Assembly (NCBI GenBank): GCA_029339505.1
Contig: JAQISU010000345.1
Coordinates: forward strand, 1,387,501 to 1,451,500
Reading direction: 5' to 3'
DNA: 64,000 bases
From: Unio delphinus
Lineage: Eukaryota; Mollusca; Bivalvia; Unionida; Unionidae
In this document: in pieces, positions 39,741-52,300 of the stretch
Layout: each line of letters begins with the position of its first letter
How positions within the stretch are numbered: position 1 is the first letter of the stretch
Translations under genes and position numbers: made by a program
Notes under the pieces: generated by a model
Database searches by the model: none
What the model saw: only the letters and a program-made list of their open reading frames with translations
Told to the model about the DNA's origin: nothing

Positions 39741-41822
39741 ATATTTGCAGAAAACGTTCAACAAAGCATAATCCAATTAATTAACAAAGATATTATCTGC
39801 ATTCCCCGATTACACAGTTATTGACACAATGATCGACACACTTAACATAGCAGTGACCCAAACAGCCAGTGAGGTCCTTGGCAAACATCGACGACCAAAG
39901 AAACCTTGGGTTACAACTGACATACTTGATCTGTGTGACAAGCGTCGAGAGCTAAAGAAGAAGAAGTCAGAAGTAAAAGGAGCAAAACAATACAGGGAAA
40001 TCAACCATTTTATCAAGAAAAGCATGAGAAAGGCAAGGGAGACATGGATTGAAGACCAATGTAAAGATATTGAAAACAATCTAAAGAAAAATAATAGCAA
40101 AAAAAGCATACCAACTGGTGAAAGTTCTGACCAGTGTAAAACAAGGACGCTCCTCCATCATTCAAGATAAGAGAAGGAAATGTCTTACAGAAGAACAAGA
40201 CATTCTTAAGAGATGGACAGAATACTGCTCAGACCTGTACAACCACAGACCTACAGGGGACCCAGACATACTCAACACCCCACCAGTGACCAACACTGAC
40301 AACTACCCCATCCTCCGAGAAGAAGTAGAAGCTGCAGTGAAAGCATTGAAAAAAGGGAAGGCAGCAGGAGTAGACAACATTCCTGCAGAACTAGTCCAAG
40401 AAGGGGGTGAAGCCATGATAAGCGCCCTACTATCAATCTGCAACAAGATCTGGCAGACATGGGAATAGCCAACACCATGGACTCAATCACTCATAGTAAC
40501 TCTCCCGAAAAAAAGCAATTTGCAGCAATGTCAAAACTATCGTACGATCAGTCATATATGCCACCCAAGCAAAGTCATGCTAAAAATTATATTAAACAGA
40601 CTGAAGCCGCGGGCAGAGGAAATCATTGCTGAATAACAGGCAGGCTTCAGACCAGGGCGAAGCACAACTGAACATATTTTCAACATGAGAATACTATGTG
40701 AGAAATACCTCCAGCACCAACAAGACCTTTATCATGTCTTTATAGATTTCAAGAAGGCGTTTGACAGGGTATGGCATGCAGCCCTTTGGTCCACCATGAA
40801 GCTGTACAAAAACAACGCTAACCTGATCAGAGTCATAGAAAGCCTTTACAGCAAGGCCACCAGCGCAGTATGCTTCAATGGTCAAATAGGAGATTGGTTT
40901 AGGACAATTGTGGGAGTCAGACAGGGCTGCTTGCTTTCACCTACTCTTTTCAACACCTTCCTTGAAAGAATCATGACAGATTCACTGGAAGACCATGAAG
41001 GAACTGTCAGTATTGGAGGCAGGATAATAACGAATCTGCGCTTTGCTGATGACATCGATGGCCTTGCAGGAAATGAGGAGGAGCTAGTTCTGTTGGTGGA
41101 AAACCTGGACAGGACAGCTACTGCTTTTGGTATGGAAATCAGTGCAGAGAAGACCAAATTGATGACCAACAACACCAGTGGCATCAGCACTGATATCATG
41201 ATTAGAGGCCAAAAGCTGGAAACAGTTAATAGATTCAAGTGCTTAGGAACCATCGTGGCAGACGAGGGATCGAAACCAGAAATATTGTCCAGGATTGCGC
41301 TGACAATAACAGCAATTGCAAGGCTGAAGACAGTTTGGAAGGACAGAAATACCTCAGTTAGCTCAAAAATCAGACTGATGCGCTTCTTGGTTGCATCTGT
41401 ATTCCTATATGCCTGTGAGTCATGGACCCTCACAGCGGATCTCGAAAAGAGGATACAAGCTGTTGAAATGAGATGCTTTCGAAGGTTGCTTGGCATTACG
41501 TATAGAGATCATGTCACGAATGAGGAAGTGGGAAACAGAATTAAGCAAGCCATTGGGCCCTATGAAGAGCTATTGACCATTGTGATAAAGCGCAAAATGA
41601 AATGGTACGGACATGTCACACAATCAACAGGGCTTGCTAAGACAATCATGCAAGGTACTGTGCAGGGAGGGATAAGAAGGAGAGGCAGACAGAGGAAAAG
41701 ATGGGAGGATAACATCTCAGAATGGACAGGACTGAAGCTGAGTGACACAGTGAGAGTAGCAGAGAACAGATTGGATTGGAGGAAGCTGGTTGTCAGGTCA
41801 TCAGTGGTGCCCCACAGACAGA
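39741..41822 (+). mobile_element. RTE/CFDP2-like LINE, 5'-truncated, fairly young
   Basis: This is a retrotransposon fragment of about 2.1 kb. It starts inside the pre-RT region (FAENVQQSIIQLINKD) directly at the edge of the 31-bp array, so the N-terminal endonuclease is missing. It covers the whole reverse transcriptase and C-terminal domain, and ends in GACA/GATA repeats. Damage is light: one probable frameshift near 39790, one at the A run 40099-40105, and stops at 40466-40468 and 40634-40636. Low damage compared with the copy at 15.5-17.5 kb indicates a later insertion. No target duplication could be defined because both ends are repetitive. RTE-type assignment is inferred from the RT motifs and the short-repeat tail. 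Confidence 0.92.
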
Positions 41823-41835
41823 CAGACAGACAGAC

Positions 41836-41845
<10 letters not shown>
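39829..41845 (+). pseudogene. LINE reverse transcriptase ORF with two stops and a frameshift
   Basis: The segment 39829-40105 holds the pre-RT linker (EVLGKHRRPKKPWVTTDILD). After the A-run frameshift the frame continues as AYQLVKVLTSVKQGRSSIIQ. It is cut by TAG at 40466-40468 and TAA at 40634-40636; the old LINE has a sense codon (GAA) at the second site. The uninterrupted part (40685-41845, 386 codons) contains FIDFKKAFDRVWHAALW (fingers/palm A), RQGCLLSPTLFNTFLERI (block B), the catalytic FADD (41042-41053) and EISAEKTKLM. The C-terminal region holds YACESWTLTADL, MKWYGHVTQS and RRRGRQRKRWEDNI. The final residues, RQTDRQTDR, are translated from the microsatellite tail, where the stop also lies. 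Confidence 0.93.
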
Positions 41846-41913
<68 letters not shown>

Positions 41914-41938
41914 GTAGGTAGATAGATAGATAGAAAGT
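41815..41938. repeat. (GACA)n(GATA)n microsatellite at the LINE 3' end
   Basis: GACA units (41815-41838), GATA units (to about 41896), GACA again, then GGTA and GATA. The tract begins within the last codons of the LINE frame, so it is part of, or grew from, the 3' tail of the element. Tails of short tandem repeats are known for RTE-type LINEs. Confidence 0.9.
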
Positions 41939-42038
41939 AATCAAAATTTTGCATCTAGAGCTTTTAATAGATTCAAGTCTTCCAATTTGAAGATATCGCC
42001 ATGTAGACGTGTATTAAGAATTTTAATGAGCTGTCGGA

Positions 42039-42066
42039 CACACACACACACACAGACAGACATACA

Positions 42067-42096
<30 letters not shown>
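42039..42096. repeat. (CA)n and (CATA)n microsatellites
   Basis: CA units at 42039-42052, GACA at about 42053-42060 and CATA units to 42096. Confidence 0.95.
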
Positions 42097-42097
<1 letters not shown>

Positions 42098-43152
42098 TAG
42101 TACATTAAGTTACTTCACTCAGTCTCAAAGACTATATAGCTGGTATATTAAATTTAAAAAGACTTTACATCTGATATGTTGAAAACATAAAATAATAAGT
42201 ATTAAAGCAAAAAACATTTACCAAACTGTTCTTAGTGCCGAGGTTTTCTTGTTTGATTTGTTCTTTGTTTGGGGCGGTGTTAAAGCTCGAATAATGAGCG
42301 AGGAAGTGAATATTTACTGTCTTCTCAAGTGCTAGTATATAACAAACTACTAGTTTGACCAACTTTCTGCGAACGAGGCATACTGGATGTGTGACCTACT
42401 TAAAGTAAATTAAGTTCAAGGTTTTAGTTTTGTTCACGAGTAGCAATTGCTGTTTGAAGGGCATTGCGTCACCACTATTATAATCCAATCAATATTCAAT
42501 CATATATACAATCCTCAACTTGACATTTTCACACATGAATGTACATAAATTCGGAGAAAATTGATTGATTTACTTACTCAGAAACAGACGTGTTACAGGA
42601 AGATGCGTGGGGGTTCGAGGTACCTGAAGGCAATATTATTTCGTAGCGCCCTCATTTGCAAGATAACAGTTTCTATTTCATTTGCCAATCTCTAGCCTCC
42701 AATCCTAACCCTCTTATAAATGTTTTGTGAAAAATTACTTTTAAATTTTCAGCTGCAAATGAAATAAGAGCTCCCGACGTCGCCCCCATCATTTGGCGCC
42801 AATTATTCCTTTTAATGCGACATCGCCGCCATCTTTCGACTACTTGAATCCAAAATGTCATGCATTATATGAGAAAGAGGGTTGCACATAACTAGCTTCT
42901 GAAGACCCTAGACCAAAGGGAGGTAATAATGAAAGCATATGACAAATTTGTCTTCTGATTCTAAATCGACTTTCCTTGCTGATCAGTTCTGGAGACAGTT
43001 ATGAAGTTTTTTTTTTTCAATATACAGCCAACATTACTCGCTGAGAGTAATACAGCGTAGTAACTGATACCGGCTTTTAGAATGAAATAAAAGACATTAT
43101 TAACAGCTTGTAAGGATTGATAGTCAACATTATAACTTTGTTACAGAATGCA

Positions 43153-43155
<3 letters not shown>
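42097..43155. other. Unique DNA, no gene recognised
   Basis: A G+C-richer patch at 42755-42850 contains CGCCGCCATCTTTC, whose complement AAGATGGCGGC matches the YY1-type motif common near animal promoters; no transcript could be inferred. A short minus frame (42673-42861) has no motifs. Confidence 0.45.

Positions 43156-43156
<1 letters not shown>

Positions 43157-43186
<30 letters not shown>
43157..43186. repeat. (TG)n microsatellite
   Basis: About 15 TG dinucleotides. Confidence 0.97.
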
Positions 43187-43189
<3 letters not shown>

Positions 43190-43393
43190 GTTTGATAGCA
43201 ATCTTAATGCTAGAAAGAGGTAGCTAGCTTCACAAGAAAATCTCCAGCATGTTATTTTAAAAAAATCTAAAATGAAAGCAACCATTCAAAGACGATGGAT
43301 TTGGTATAAGAAAGTCAGCATCTAATAAGACCCATGTTTTTAAGTTTGAATTTGTTTTGGGGCAATTAGCTTTCTTTGACATCGGATATGAAG

Positions 43394-44847
<1,454 letters not shown>

Positions 44848-45195
44848 TCAAGATAACTTCCCATTCGCATCTAGCATTGCCATAATATCTGCGTGGTCCT
44901 TGTCCTTTGCGTGTGCGATCAGCCTATTTTTATGATACATCATCGAAAGATTGTGCAGCATATTCCATCTGTATGTACCCCTTTGTTTCGTTCTATCGAT
45001 ATTATGAACGTCTGAGAAAGTAGTTGATGTAAGGTGAATTTGTTTACATTTTCGACATGCGCAATGGACAGAATGTTGGTATACGTCTATGTTACTTTGA
45101 TGTACTGTGGTTGAATTTTCTTTGCATATTGTATTTGTGGAAATTGTACATAATCTAAGCACACCACTAACTAAAATGACTACTCGCTTGTGTTA
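44848..45195 (-). pseudogene. CxCxxC-motif protein segment, copy 2
   Basis: The minus-strand frame is open from after a TAA near 45195 to a stop at 44848, about 115 codons. The middle reads QHSVHCACRKCKQIHLT, matching RHSLHCDCFRCKQLHLT in the 30.75-kb copy. The C-terminal half (RWNMLHNLSMMYHKNRLIAH, then KDKDHADIMAMLDANGKLS) is not preserved in the other copy but looks protein-like. No ATG defines a start, and it may be an exon or the tail of a longer product. The conserved Cys/His spacing suggests a metal-binding domain; I do not recognise the family. Its presence in a dispersed repeat argues for a TE-encoded protein. Confidence 0.5.
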
Positions 45196-45610
45196 TTTTG
45201 TTTCAGCCTGAATTAGTCTAAAGTACACTATCTTTAGTATTTATTCACATAAGGAGAATGAATTTCCAAGACAATACCAGCTTAAGAAAGAGCAATAAAC
45301 GATTTACCAAATATACAAAATATACCAAATATACAAAATATACAAAAGGTATTCGCTCTTTTTTAACACTTTACATCTGACGTCCAGGATGTGAAAATGA
45401 CCAAGCAAGGCTAGCAGTTTTTTTTTTTCAAGGAGTACATCTGAAGTAAGGCCAAGCTGTATATTCTGCAGTCTATTGTATACACATCAAACACCAAAAC
45501 TAAAGAGAATTAAACGTTCTTTGAACAATATATCAGTTATACAATGTCGTTTTTAAATAACCAGTATAACCAATGAGGAAAACAGGGGAAATTCTATGCA
45601 AAATACGAAA
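44860..45610 (-). repeat. Dispersed repeat family 2, copy 2 (no MITE)
   Basis: Counterpart of 30735-31560. The equivalent of the MITE insertion point is near 45470 (GGCCAAGCTGTATATTCTGC), where the sequence continues without the 193-bp insert. Confidence 0.75.
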
Positions 45611-45629
45611 ATATTTAGCACCATCTTTT

Positions 45630-45904
45630 CATATCTGTCGAGCTCGGAGATGTTCCAGTGCTTCCTTGGCTGCCTTACCTGCTTGCAACCGCTTTTGATA
45701 TTCTCAGGGCTGGAATGGACACTGCATTGGAACCGGTGTATGCGAATGCTTATTGAACGGTGCAGGCTTTTGACGCCAAGGGAATGGAGAAGGTCGCCCT
45801 GTAGCTGATGGAGTTGTATGCCCTTTTCGGGCGGTCCGTACTACCTCCAGGATGTCATTGTATTCGCTCTCATTGATTTGCCTTTCTCTGGGCAGAGCGT
45901 TCAT
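45630..45904 (-). pseudogene. Unidentified gene fragment with one in-frame stop
   Basis: A minus-strand frame runs from 45904 (ATG, MNALPRERQINESEYNDILE) through VVRTARKGHTTP to a TGA near 45704. It then continues in the same frame as EYQKRLQAGKAAKEALEHLR, ending at a second stop near 45635. The part after the stop has the charged, helical look of a real protein end. No known domain is evident. It may be the 3' end of a decayed gene or a processed fragment. A GCAGGTAAGG string inside could be a splice donor, which would give a different reading. Confidence 0.4.
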
Positions 45905-46030
45905 TCACTTTATGCTATGCATGTTCATTGTTAACACGTATGTGTGCTTTAATATTTATGATACACAGCCATTCTCTAATTGGAAAATTGACACTGGATG
46001 TTGCTGACTGACGTTAATCGACTTTGACGA

Positions 46031-46090
46031 TCTTGGTTAGGGTTGCAATGGGACCTATAATCTTGGTTAGGGTTGCAATGGGACCTATAG
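46031..46090. repeat. 30-bp tandem duplication
   Basis: TCTTGGTTAGGGTTGCAATG plus GGACCTATAA occurs twice in tandem. Confidence 0.95.
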
Positions 46091-46162
46091 TACCTATCTT
46101 TTCTCTGAATGTAAGTTTATGATCGTCGCTGGTTACCGAAAATATGTTTTTGCTCTAGACCT

Positions 46163-46490
46163 AGGTGGGTTTTACTATGTAGTTCGCCAAGAACCATCCT
46201 AATTTACGTGAACTGCGACAAATATGGGCTTTACTATGTAGTTCGCCTAGAACCATCCTAATTTACGTGAACTACGACAAAGATGGGCTTTACTATGTAG
46301 TTCGCCTATAACCATCCTAATTTACGTGAAATACGACCAAGATAGGCTATACAAAGTAGTTCGCTAAGAACCATCCTAATTTACGTGAACTACGACACAG
46401 ATGGGCTTTACTATGTAGTTAGCTAAGAACCATCCACTACGACAAAGATGGACTTTACTATGTAGTTCGCTAAGAACCATCCTAATTTAC
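46163..46490. repeat. 59-bp minisatellite
   Basis: Five to six copies of a unit with GGGCTTTACTATGTAGTTCG, AACCATCCTAATTTACGTGA and ACTACGACAAAGAT. One unit near 46430 is shortened by loss of CTAATTTACGTGAA. Confidence 0.93.
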
Positions 46491-46590
46491 TTTGGTTTTA
46501 GTTCTATGCTTTACAGCTTGTAGGGTTGATGACCATGTCCAAAGTGGCTGCATGTCAGGTGAATAGCGCCTACCCCGCATTTTCAGCAAA

Positions 46591-46815
46591 TCAATGGGCG
46601 TATTCTGTTTCTATTTCACTGGACTTGTACTGTGCAATACGTGCTAAAGCAATTTCGTCCACAATGTCCTGTTTTCTCCAAGGTGCTTTTTGTCGGATTT
46701 TGGCTACATATGTTATCTCATCAGCATACCACGTTTCTAATTGGTGTGATGGTGATAGCCAACCACCTGATGATTTACTACCATGACTGCCTATAGACAT
46801 CCTCCACCTACCCAC
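46591..46815 (-). pseudogene. Unidentified protein-like segment
   Basis: A minus-strand frame of 74 codons includes YADEITYVAKIRQKAPWRKQ and DIVDEIALARIAQYKSSEIE. The composition is protein-like (charged, few Cys, no low complexity). It lies on the same strand as the fragment at 45630-45904, with the 59-bp array between them, so both could be remnants of one gene. No family was recognised. Confidence 0.35.
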
Positions 46816-46983
46816 AAAAGGCTAACCGGTGTGGTAAAAATGTTACTGCTCTTCGGTTTTGCAAAGGTTATATATTCTGGTATTAAATCTGCATTTTACA
46901 ACTACTATTTCGTTTCTATGTACGAAAGTTATATAACGATTTAAATTACATTGGACGCTCATTATCTTTGGTACATATTAATT

Positions 46984-49900
46984 TCTGTTGCAAATACTGC
47001 ATTGGGACAGCTCAACAACTAATTGTAGCACCAATAGGTTGTAAATACTGCATTGGGACAGCTCAGCAACTAATTGTAGCACCAATAGGTTGTAAGTACT
47101 GAACTGGGACAGCTCAGCAACTAATTGTAGCACCAATAGGTTGTAAATACTGCATTGGGACAGCTCAGCAACTAATTGTAGCACCAATAGGTTGTAAGTA
47201 CTGAACTGGGACAGCTCAACAACTAATTGTAGCACCAGTAGGTTGTAAATACTGCATTGGGACAGCTCAACAACTAATTGTAGCACCAATAGGTTGTAAA
47301 TACTGAACTGGGACAGCTCAACAACTAATTGTAGCACCAATAGGTTGTAAATACTGCATTGGGACAGCTCAACAACTAATTGTAGCACCAATAGGTTGTA
47401 AATACTGCATTGGGACAGCTCAACAACTAATTGTAGCACCAATAGGTTGTAAATACTGCATTGGGACAGCTCAACAACTAATTGTAGCACCAATAAGTTG
47501 TAAATACTGCATTGGGACAGCTCAACAACTAATTGTAGCACCAATAGGTTGTAAATACTGAACTGGGACAGCTCAACAACTAATTGTAGCACCAATAGGT
47601 TGTAAATACTGCATTGGGACAGCTCAACAACTAATTGTAGCACCAATAGGTTGTAAATACTGCATTGGGACAGCTCAACAACTAATTGTAGCACCAATAG
47701 GTTGTAAATACTGCATTGGGACAGCTCAACAACTAATTGTAGCACCAATAAGTTGTAAATACTGCATTGGGACAGCTCAACAACTAATTGTAGCACCAAT
47801 AGGTTGTAAATACTGCATTGGGACAGCTCAACAACTAATTGTAGCACCAATAAGTTGTAAATACTGCATTGGGACAGCTCAACAACTAATTGTAGCACCA
47901 ATAGGTTGTAAATACTGCATTGGGACAGCTCAACAACTAATTGTAGCACCAATAGGTTGTAAATACTGCATTGGGACAGCTCAAAAACTAATTGTAGCAC
48001 CAATAAGTTGTAAATACTGCATTGGGACAGCTCAACAACTAATTGTAGCACCAATAGGTTGTAAATACTGAACTGGGACAGCTCAACAACTAATTGTAGC
48101 ACCAATAGGTTGTAAATACTGCATTGGGACAGCTCAACAACTAATTGTAGCACCAATATGGTTGTAAATACTGAACTGGGACAGCTCAACAACTAATTGT
48201 AGAACCAATAGGTTGTAAATACTGAATTGGGACAGCTCAGCAACTAATTGTAGCACCAATAGGTTGTAAATACTGCATTGGGACAGCTCAACAACTAATT
48301 GTAGCACCAATAGGTTGTAAATACTGTATTGGGACAGCTCAACAACTAATTGTAGCACCAATAAGTTGTAAATACTGAACTGGGACAGCTCAACAACTAA
48401 TTGTAGCACCAATAGGTTGTAAATACAGCATTGGGACAGCTCAACAACTAATTGTAGCACCAATATGGTTGTAAATACTGAACTGGGACAGCTCAACAAC
48501 TAATTGTAGCACCAATATGGTTGTAAATACTGAACTGGGACAGCTCAACAACTAATTGTAGAACCAATATGTTGTAAATACTGAATTGGGACAGCTCAAC
48601 AACTAATTGTAGCACCAATAGGTTGTAAATACTGAATTGGGACAGCTCAACAACTAATTGTAGCACCAATAGGTTGTAAATACTGCATTGGGACAGCTCA
48701 ACAACTAATTGTAGCACCAATAGGTTGTAAATACTGCATTGGGACAGCTCAACAACTAATTGTAGCACCAATAAGTTGTAAATACTGCATTGGGACAGCT
48801 CAACAACTAATTGTAGAACCAATTGGTTGTAAATACTGCATTGGGACAGCTCAACAACTAATTGTAGCACCAATATGGTTGTAAATACTGAACTGGGACA
48901 GCTCAACAACTAATTGTAGAACCAATAGGTTGTAAATACTGAATTGGGACAGCTCAACAACTAATTGTAGCACCAATAGGTTGTAAATACTGCATTGGGA
49001 CAGCTCAACAACTAATTGTAGCACCAATAGATTGTAAATACTGCATTGGGACTGCTCAACAACTAATTGTAGCACCAATAGGTTGTAAATACTGCATTGG
49101 GACAGCTCAACAACTAATTGTAGCACCAACAGGTTGTAAATACTGCATTGGGACAGCTCAGCAACTAATTGTAGCACCAATAGGTTGTAAGTACTGAAAT
49201 GGGACAGCTCAGCAACTAATTGTAGCACCAATAGGTTGTTAATACTGCATTGGGACAGCTCAACAACTAAGTTTAGCACCAATAGGTTGTAAATACTGCA
49301 TTGGGACAGCTCAACAACTAATTGTAGCACCAATAGGTTGTAAATACTGAACTGGGACAACTCAACAATTAATTGTAGCACCAATAGGTTGTAAATACTG
49401 AACTGGGACAGTTCAACAACTAATTGTAGCACCAATAGGTTGTAAATACTGCATTGGGACAGCTCAACAACTAATTGTAGCACCAATATGGTTGTAAATA
49501 CTGAACTGGGACAGCTCAACAACTAATTGTAGAACCAATAGGTTGTAAATACTGAATTGGGACAGCTCAACAACTAATTGTAGCACCAATAGGTTGTAAA
49601 TACTGCATTGGGACTGCTCAACAACTAATTGTAGCACCAATAGGTTGTAAATACTGCATTGGGACAGCTCAACAACTAATTGTAGCACCAATAGGTTGTA
49701 AATACTGCATTGGGACAGCTCAACAACTAATTGTAGCACCAATAGGTTGTAAATACTGCATTGGGACAGCTCAGCAACTAATTGTAGCACCAATAGGTTG
49801 TAAGTACTGAACTGGGACAGCTCAGCAACTAATTGTAGCACCAATAGGTTGTAAATACTGCATTGGGACAGCTCAACAACTAAGTTTAGCACCAATAGGT

Positions 49901-50520
49901 TGTAAATACTGCATTGAGACAGCTCAACAACTAATTGTAGCACCAATAGGTTGTAAATACTGAACTGGGACAGCTCGGCAACTAATTGTAGCACCAATAG
50001 GTTGTAAATACTGAACTGGGACAGCTCAACAACTAATTGTAGCACCAATAGGTTGTAAATACTGAACTGGGACAGCTCAACAACTAATTGTAGCACCAAT
50101 AGGTTGTAAATACTGCATTGGGACAGCTCAACAACTAATTGTAGCACCAATAGGTTGTAAATACTGCATTGGGACAGCTCAACAACTAATTGTAGCACCA
50201 ATAGGTTGTAAATACTGAACTGGGACAGCTCAACAACTAATTGTAGCACCAATAGGTTGTAAATACTGCATTGGGACAGCTCAACAACTAATTGTAGCAC
50301 CAATAGGTTGTAAATACTGCATTGGGACAGCTCAACAACTAATTGTAGCACCAATAGGTTGTAAATACTGCATTGGGACAGCTCAACAACTAATTGTAGC
50401 ACCAATAGGTTGTAAATACTGCATTGGGACAGCTCAACAACTAATTGTAGCACCAATAGGTTGTAAATACTGCATTGGGACAGCTCAACAACTAATTGTA
50501 GCACCAATAGGTTGTAAATG
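46984..50520. repeat. 51-bp minisatellite, about 69 units
   Basis: This is the largest array here. Unit: TTGTAAATACTGCATTGGGA, CAGCTCAACAACTAATTGTA, GCACCAATAGG. The main variants are TGCATTGGG/TGAACTGGG/TGAATTGGG and AGCACC/AGAACC. A marker unit with one extra base (CCAATATGGTTG) occurs near 48158, 48464, 48515, 48874 and 49490, mostly with AGAACCAATAGG (or ATATG) in the next unit. This points to duplicated multi-unit blocks. The minus strand is open in one frame as a 17-residue repeat (ELSQCSIYNLLVLQLVV), but each extra-base unit shifts the frame, so this is a by-product. Confidence 0.98.
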
Positions 50521-50984
50521 CTATTAACGGATCCTATCATTTTCTACATAATTGGGAATGACTCTTCATTACAAAACAGCGCGATGTTTTGACCTGTTAA
50601 TAAAAAATGGTTGACAAATTACATGTTTGTTCCTAAGCACAACATGCCCGTGTTTTTAGATCTGCACAGAAGTCAAACATACATAATGAGATTAAATCTG
50701 AATAGTCCAAAAAGATTGAAACATTTTACCCAAACTGTTAATTAATTAAACTGAGGATCGGATTTGAAATTCGTATCAAGATAAATGCGATCTAATATGA
50801 GTACGTGTCTTAAAGGCATCTGAATTTCACCTTATTTTCAGATAGCATTAAAATTTTACCAACATAACATGATATATAACCGTGAATATCGCAAATGAAT
50901 TTGTCTTGTACCATTGTAAGACCCATGCCGATAATATGATCGTCGTCAAGATTTTGCTGTCATGAAGAATGATCAAACATAACA
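50521..50984. other. Unique A+T-rich DNA
   Basis: No features were recognised. Confidence 0.5.
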
Positions 50985-51392
50985 TGAAAACCTTCTCCTC
51001 TCTGAGGAACGTTCTCACTAAAGAATTTGGACCAAGGTTGTCACTTTAAATTCACACTACATCAAAGGGGTATTGCTTAATTTCACTCTGGCCAATCATA
51101 AGATGTAGCGTTTACAAAATTTCTTAAAACAATAATTTTGTTCGTTAGTCAGAATCTTTGAATTACGTTATATCATTATTCCCTTGCACTATTTCACAAG
51201 AATTTAACGTTCAGCTATCTTTATCGCAAAACCGTGCTAAGATATCCAGTCAATTTCATTGAGTCGGAACACATGGCATTTTTAAATTTTAAAAACTGAG
51301 ATGGATAAGATGAAGTAGAAAGGTCAAAGTTAATCTTAGCAAAGACTTCTCCAGCTTAAATGTGATAAAATCTTAATGTTTATTTAAAACTC

Positions 51393-51395
<3 letters not shown>
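50985..51395 (+). repeat. Dispersed repeat family 1, copy 2
   Basis: Counterpart of 29385-29720; see that entry for shared landmarks. It has about 130 bp more between the two conserved blocks (about 51115-51265) and runs into an AT microsatellite at the right. Confidence 0.75.

Positions 51396-51468
<73 letters not shown>
51396..51468. repeat. (AT)n microsatellite
   Basis: About 36 AT dinucleotides, directly at the end of the dispersed repeat. Confidence 0.98.
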
Positions 51469-51469
<1 letters not shown>

Positions 51470-51847
51470 GAAGTGCGAGAAAAAATAATATTGTTATTGT
51501 ATCCATTTGGGGGATGTATTCTTGGTTGAGAGGGAATGGGGATTGGCGCCTTTTGATCTGTATGCTTTCTGTCAGTTTCAGTTTCTTTTTCATGTCATGT
51601 TCTGGTGCTTGCTGTTATTTCCATATTTTAATTTGTGTCGTGTACAATCGGAATCAACTCATCCACAACCCTCTTAAGTATCTTTTTCTCTCGTATTAAC
51701 TTCGCGTTGTAAAAGACCGCATATTTGTAGTAATGCACACATTTGTTATGTCTTTCTCTGAAAACCAGATTTCAGTTTGCTTAAGATATTCCCCATTCTT
51801 AAAAAGAACGATGTTTGTTTTAGCTAGATAGACGATCATACCAGTTT

Positions 51848-52300
51848 TATCACATACACGTTCAATGACAATTATGTATTGCTGACAGTTTTATCACATA
51901 CACTTATGTATTGCTGACAGTTTTATCACATGCACTTATGTATTGCTGACAGTTTTATCACATACACTTAAGTATTGCTGCCAGTTTTATCACATACACT
52001 TAAGTATTGCTGACAGTTTTATCACATACACTTAAGTATTGCTGACAGTTTTATCACATACACTTATGTATTGCTGACAGTTTTATCACATACACTTAAG
52101 TATTGCTGCCAGTTTTATCACATACACTTAAGTATTGCTGCCAGTTTTATCACATACACTTATGTATTGCCGACAGTAACATACGCGTTCAATGACAATT
52201 ATGTATTGCTGACAGTAACATACGCGTTCAATGACAATTATGTATTGCTGACAGTAACATACGCGTTCAATGACAATTATGTATTGCTGACAGTTAGCAA
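51848..52300. repeat. Mixed 32-bp and 39-bp minisatellite
   Basis: The first unit (about 51850-51890) contains TTTATCACATACACGTTCAA and TGACAATTATGTATTGCTGA. Nine or so 32-bp units follow that lack CGTTCAATGACAA, then three 39-bp units that lack TTTTATCAC (CAGTAACATACGCGTTCAAT). Both unit types can be derived from the first unit by different deletions. Confidence 0.95.

Noticed and set aside
40882..41496. 204-codon minus-strand ORF
   Set aside because: It is the antisense shadow of the LINE reverse transcriptase.
46984..50520. CRISPR array
   Set aside because: Repeats are directly adjacent with no unique spacers, and the context is eukaryotic. The same holds for the 29-, 28- and 31-bp arrays.
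46984..50540. Open minus-strand frames of 121-404 codons across the 51-bp array as a repeat protein gene
   Set aside because: The unit is 17 codons without a stop in that frame, so openness is automatic. One-base insertions break the frame five times, and no start context, signal or non-repeat domain is attached.
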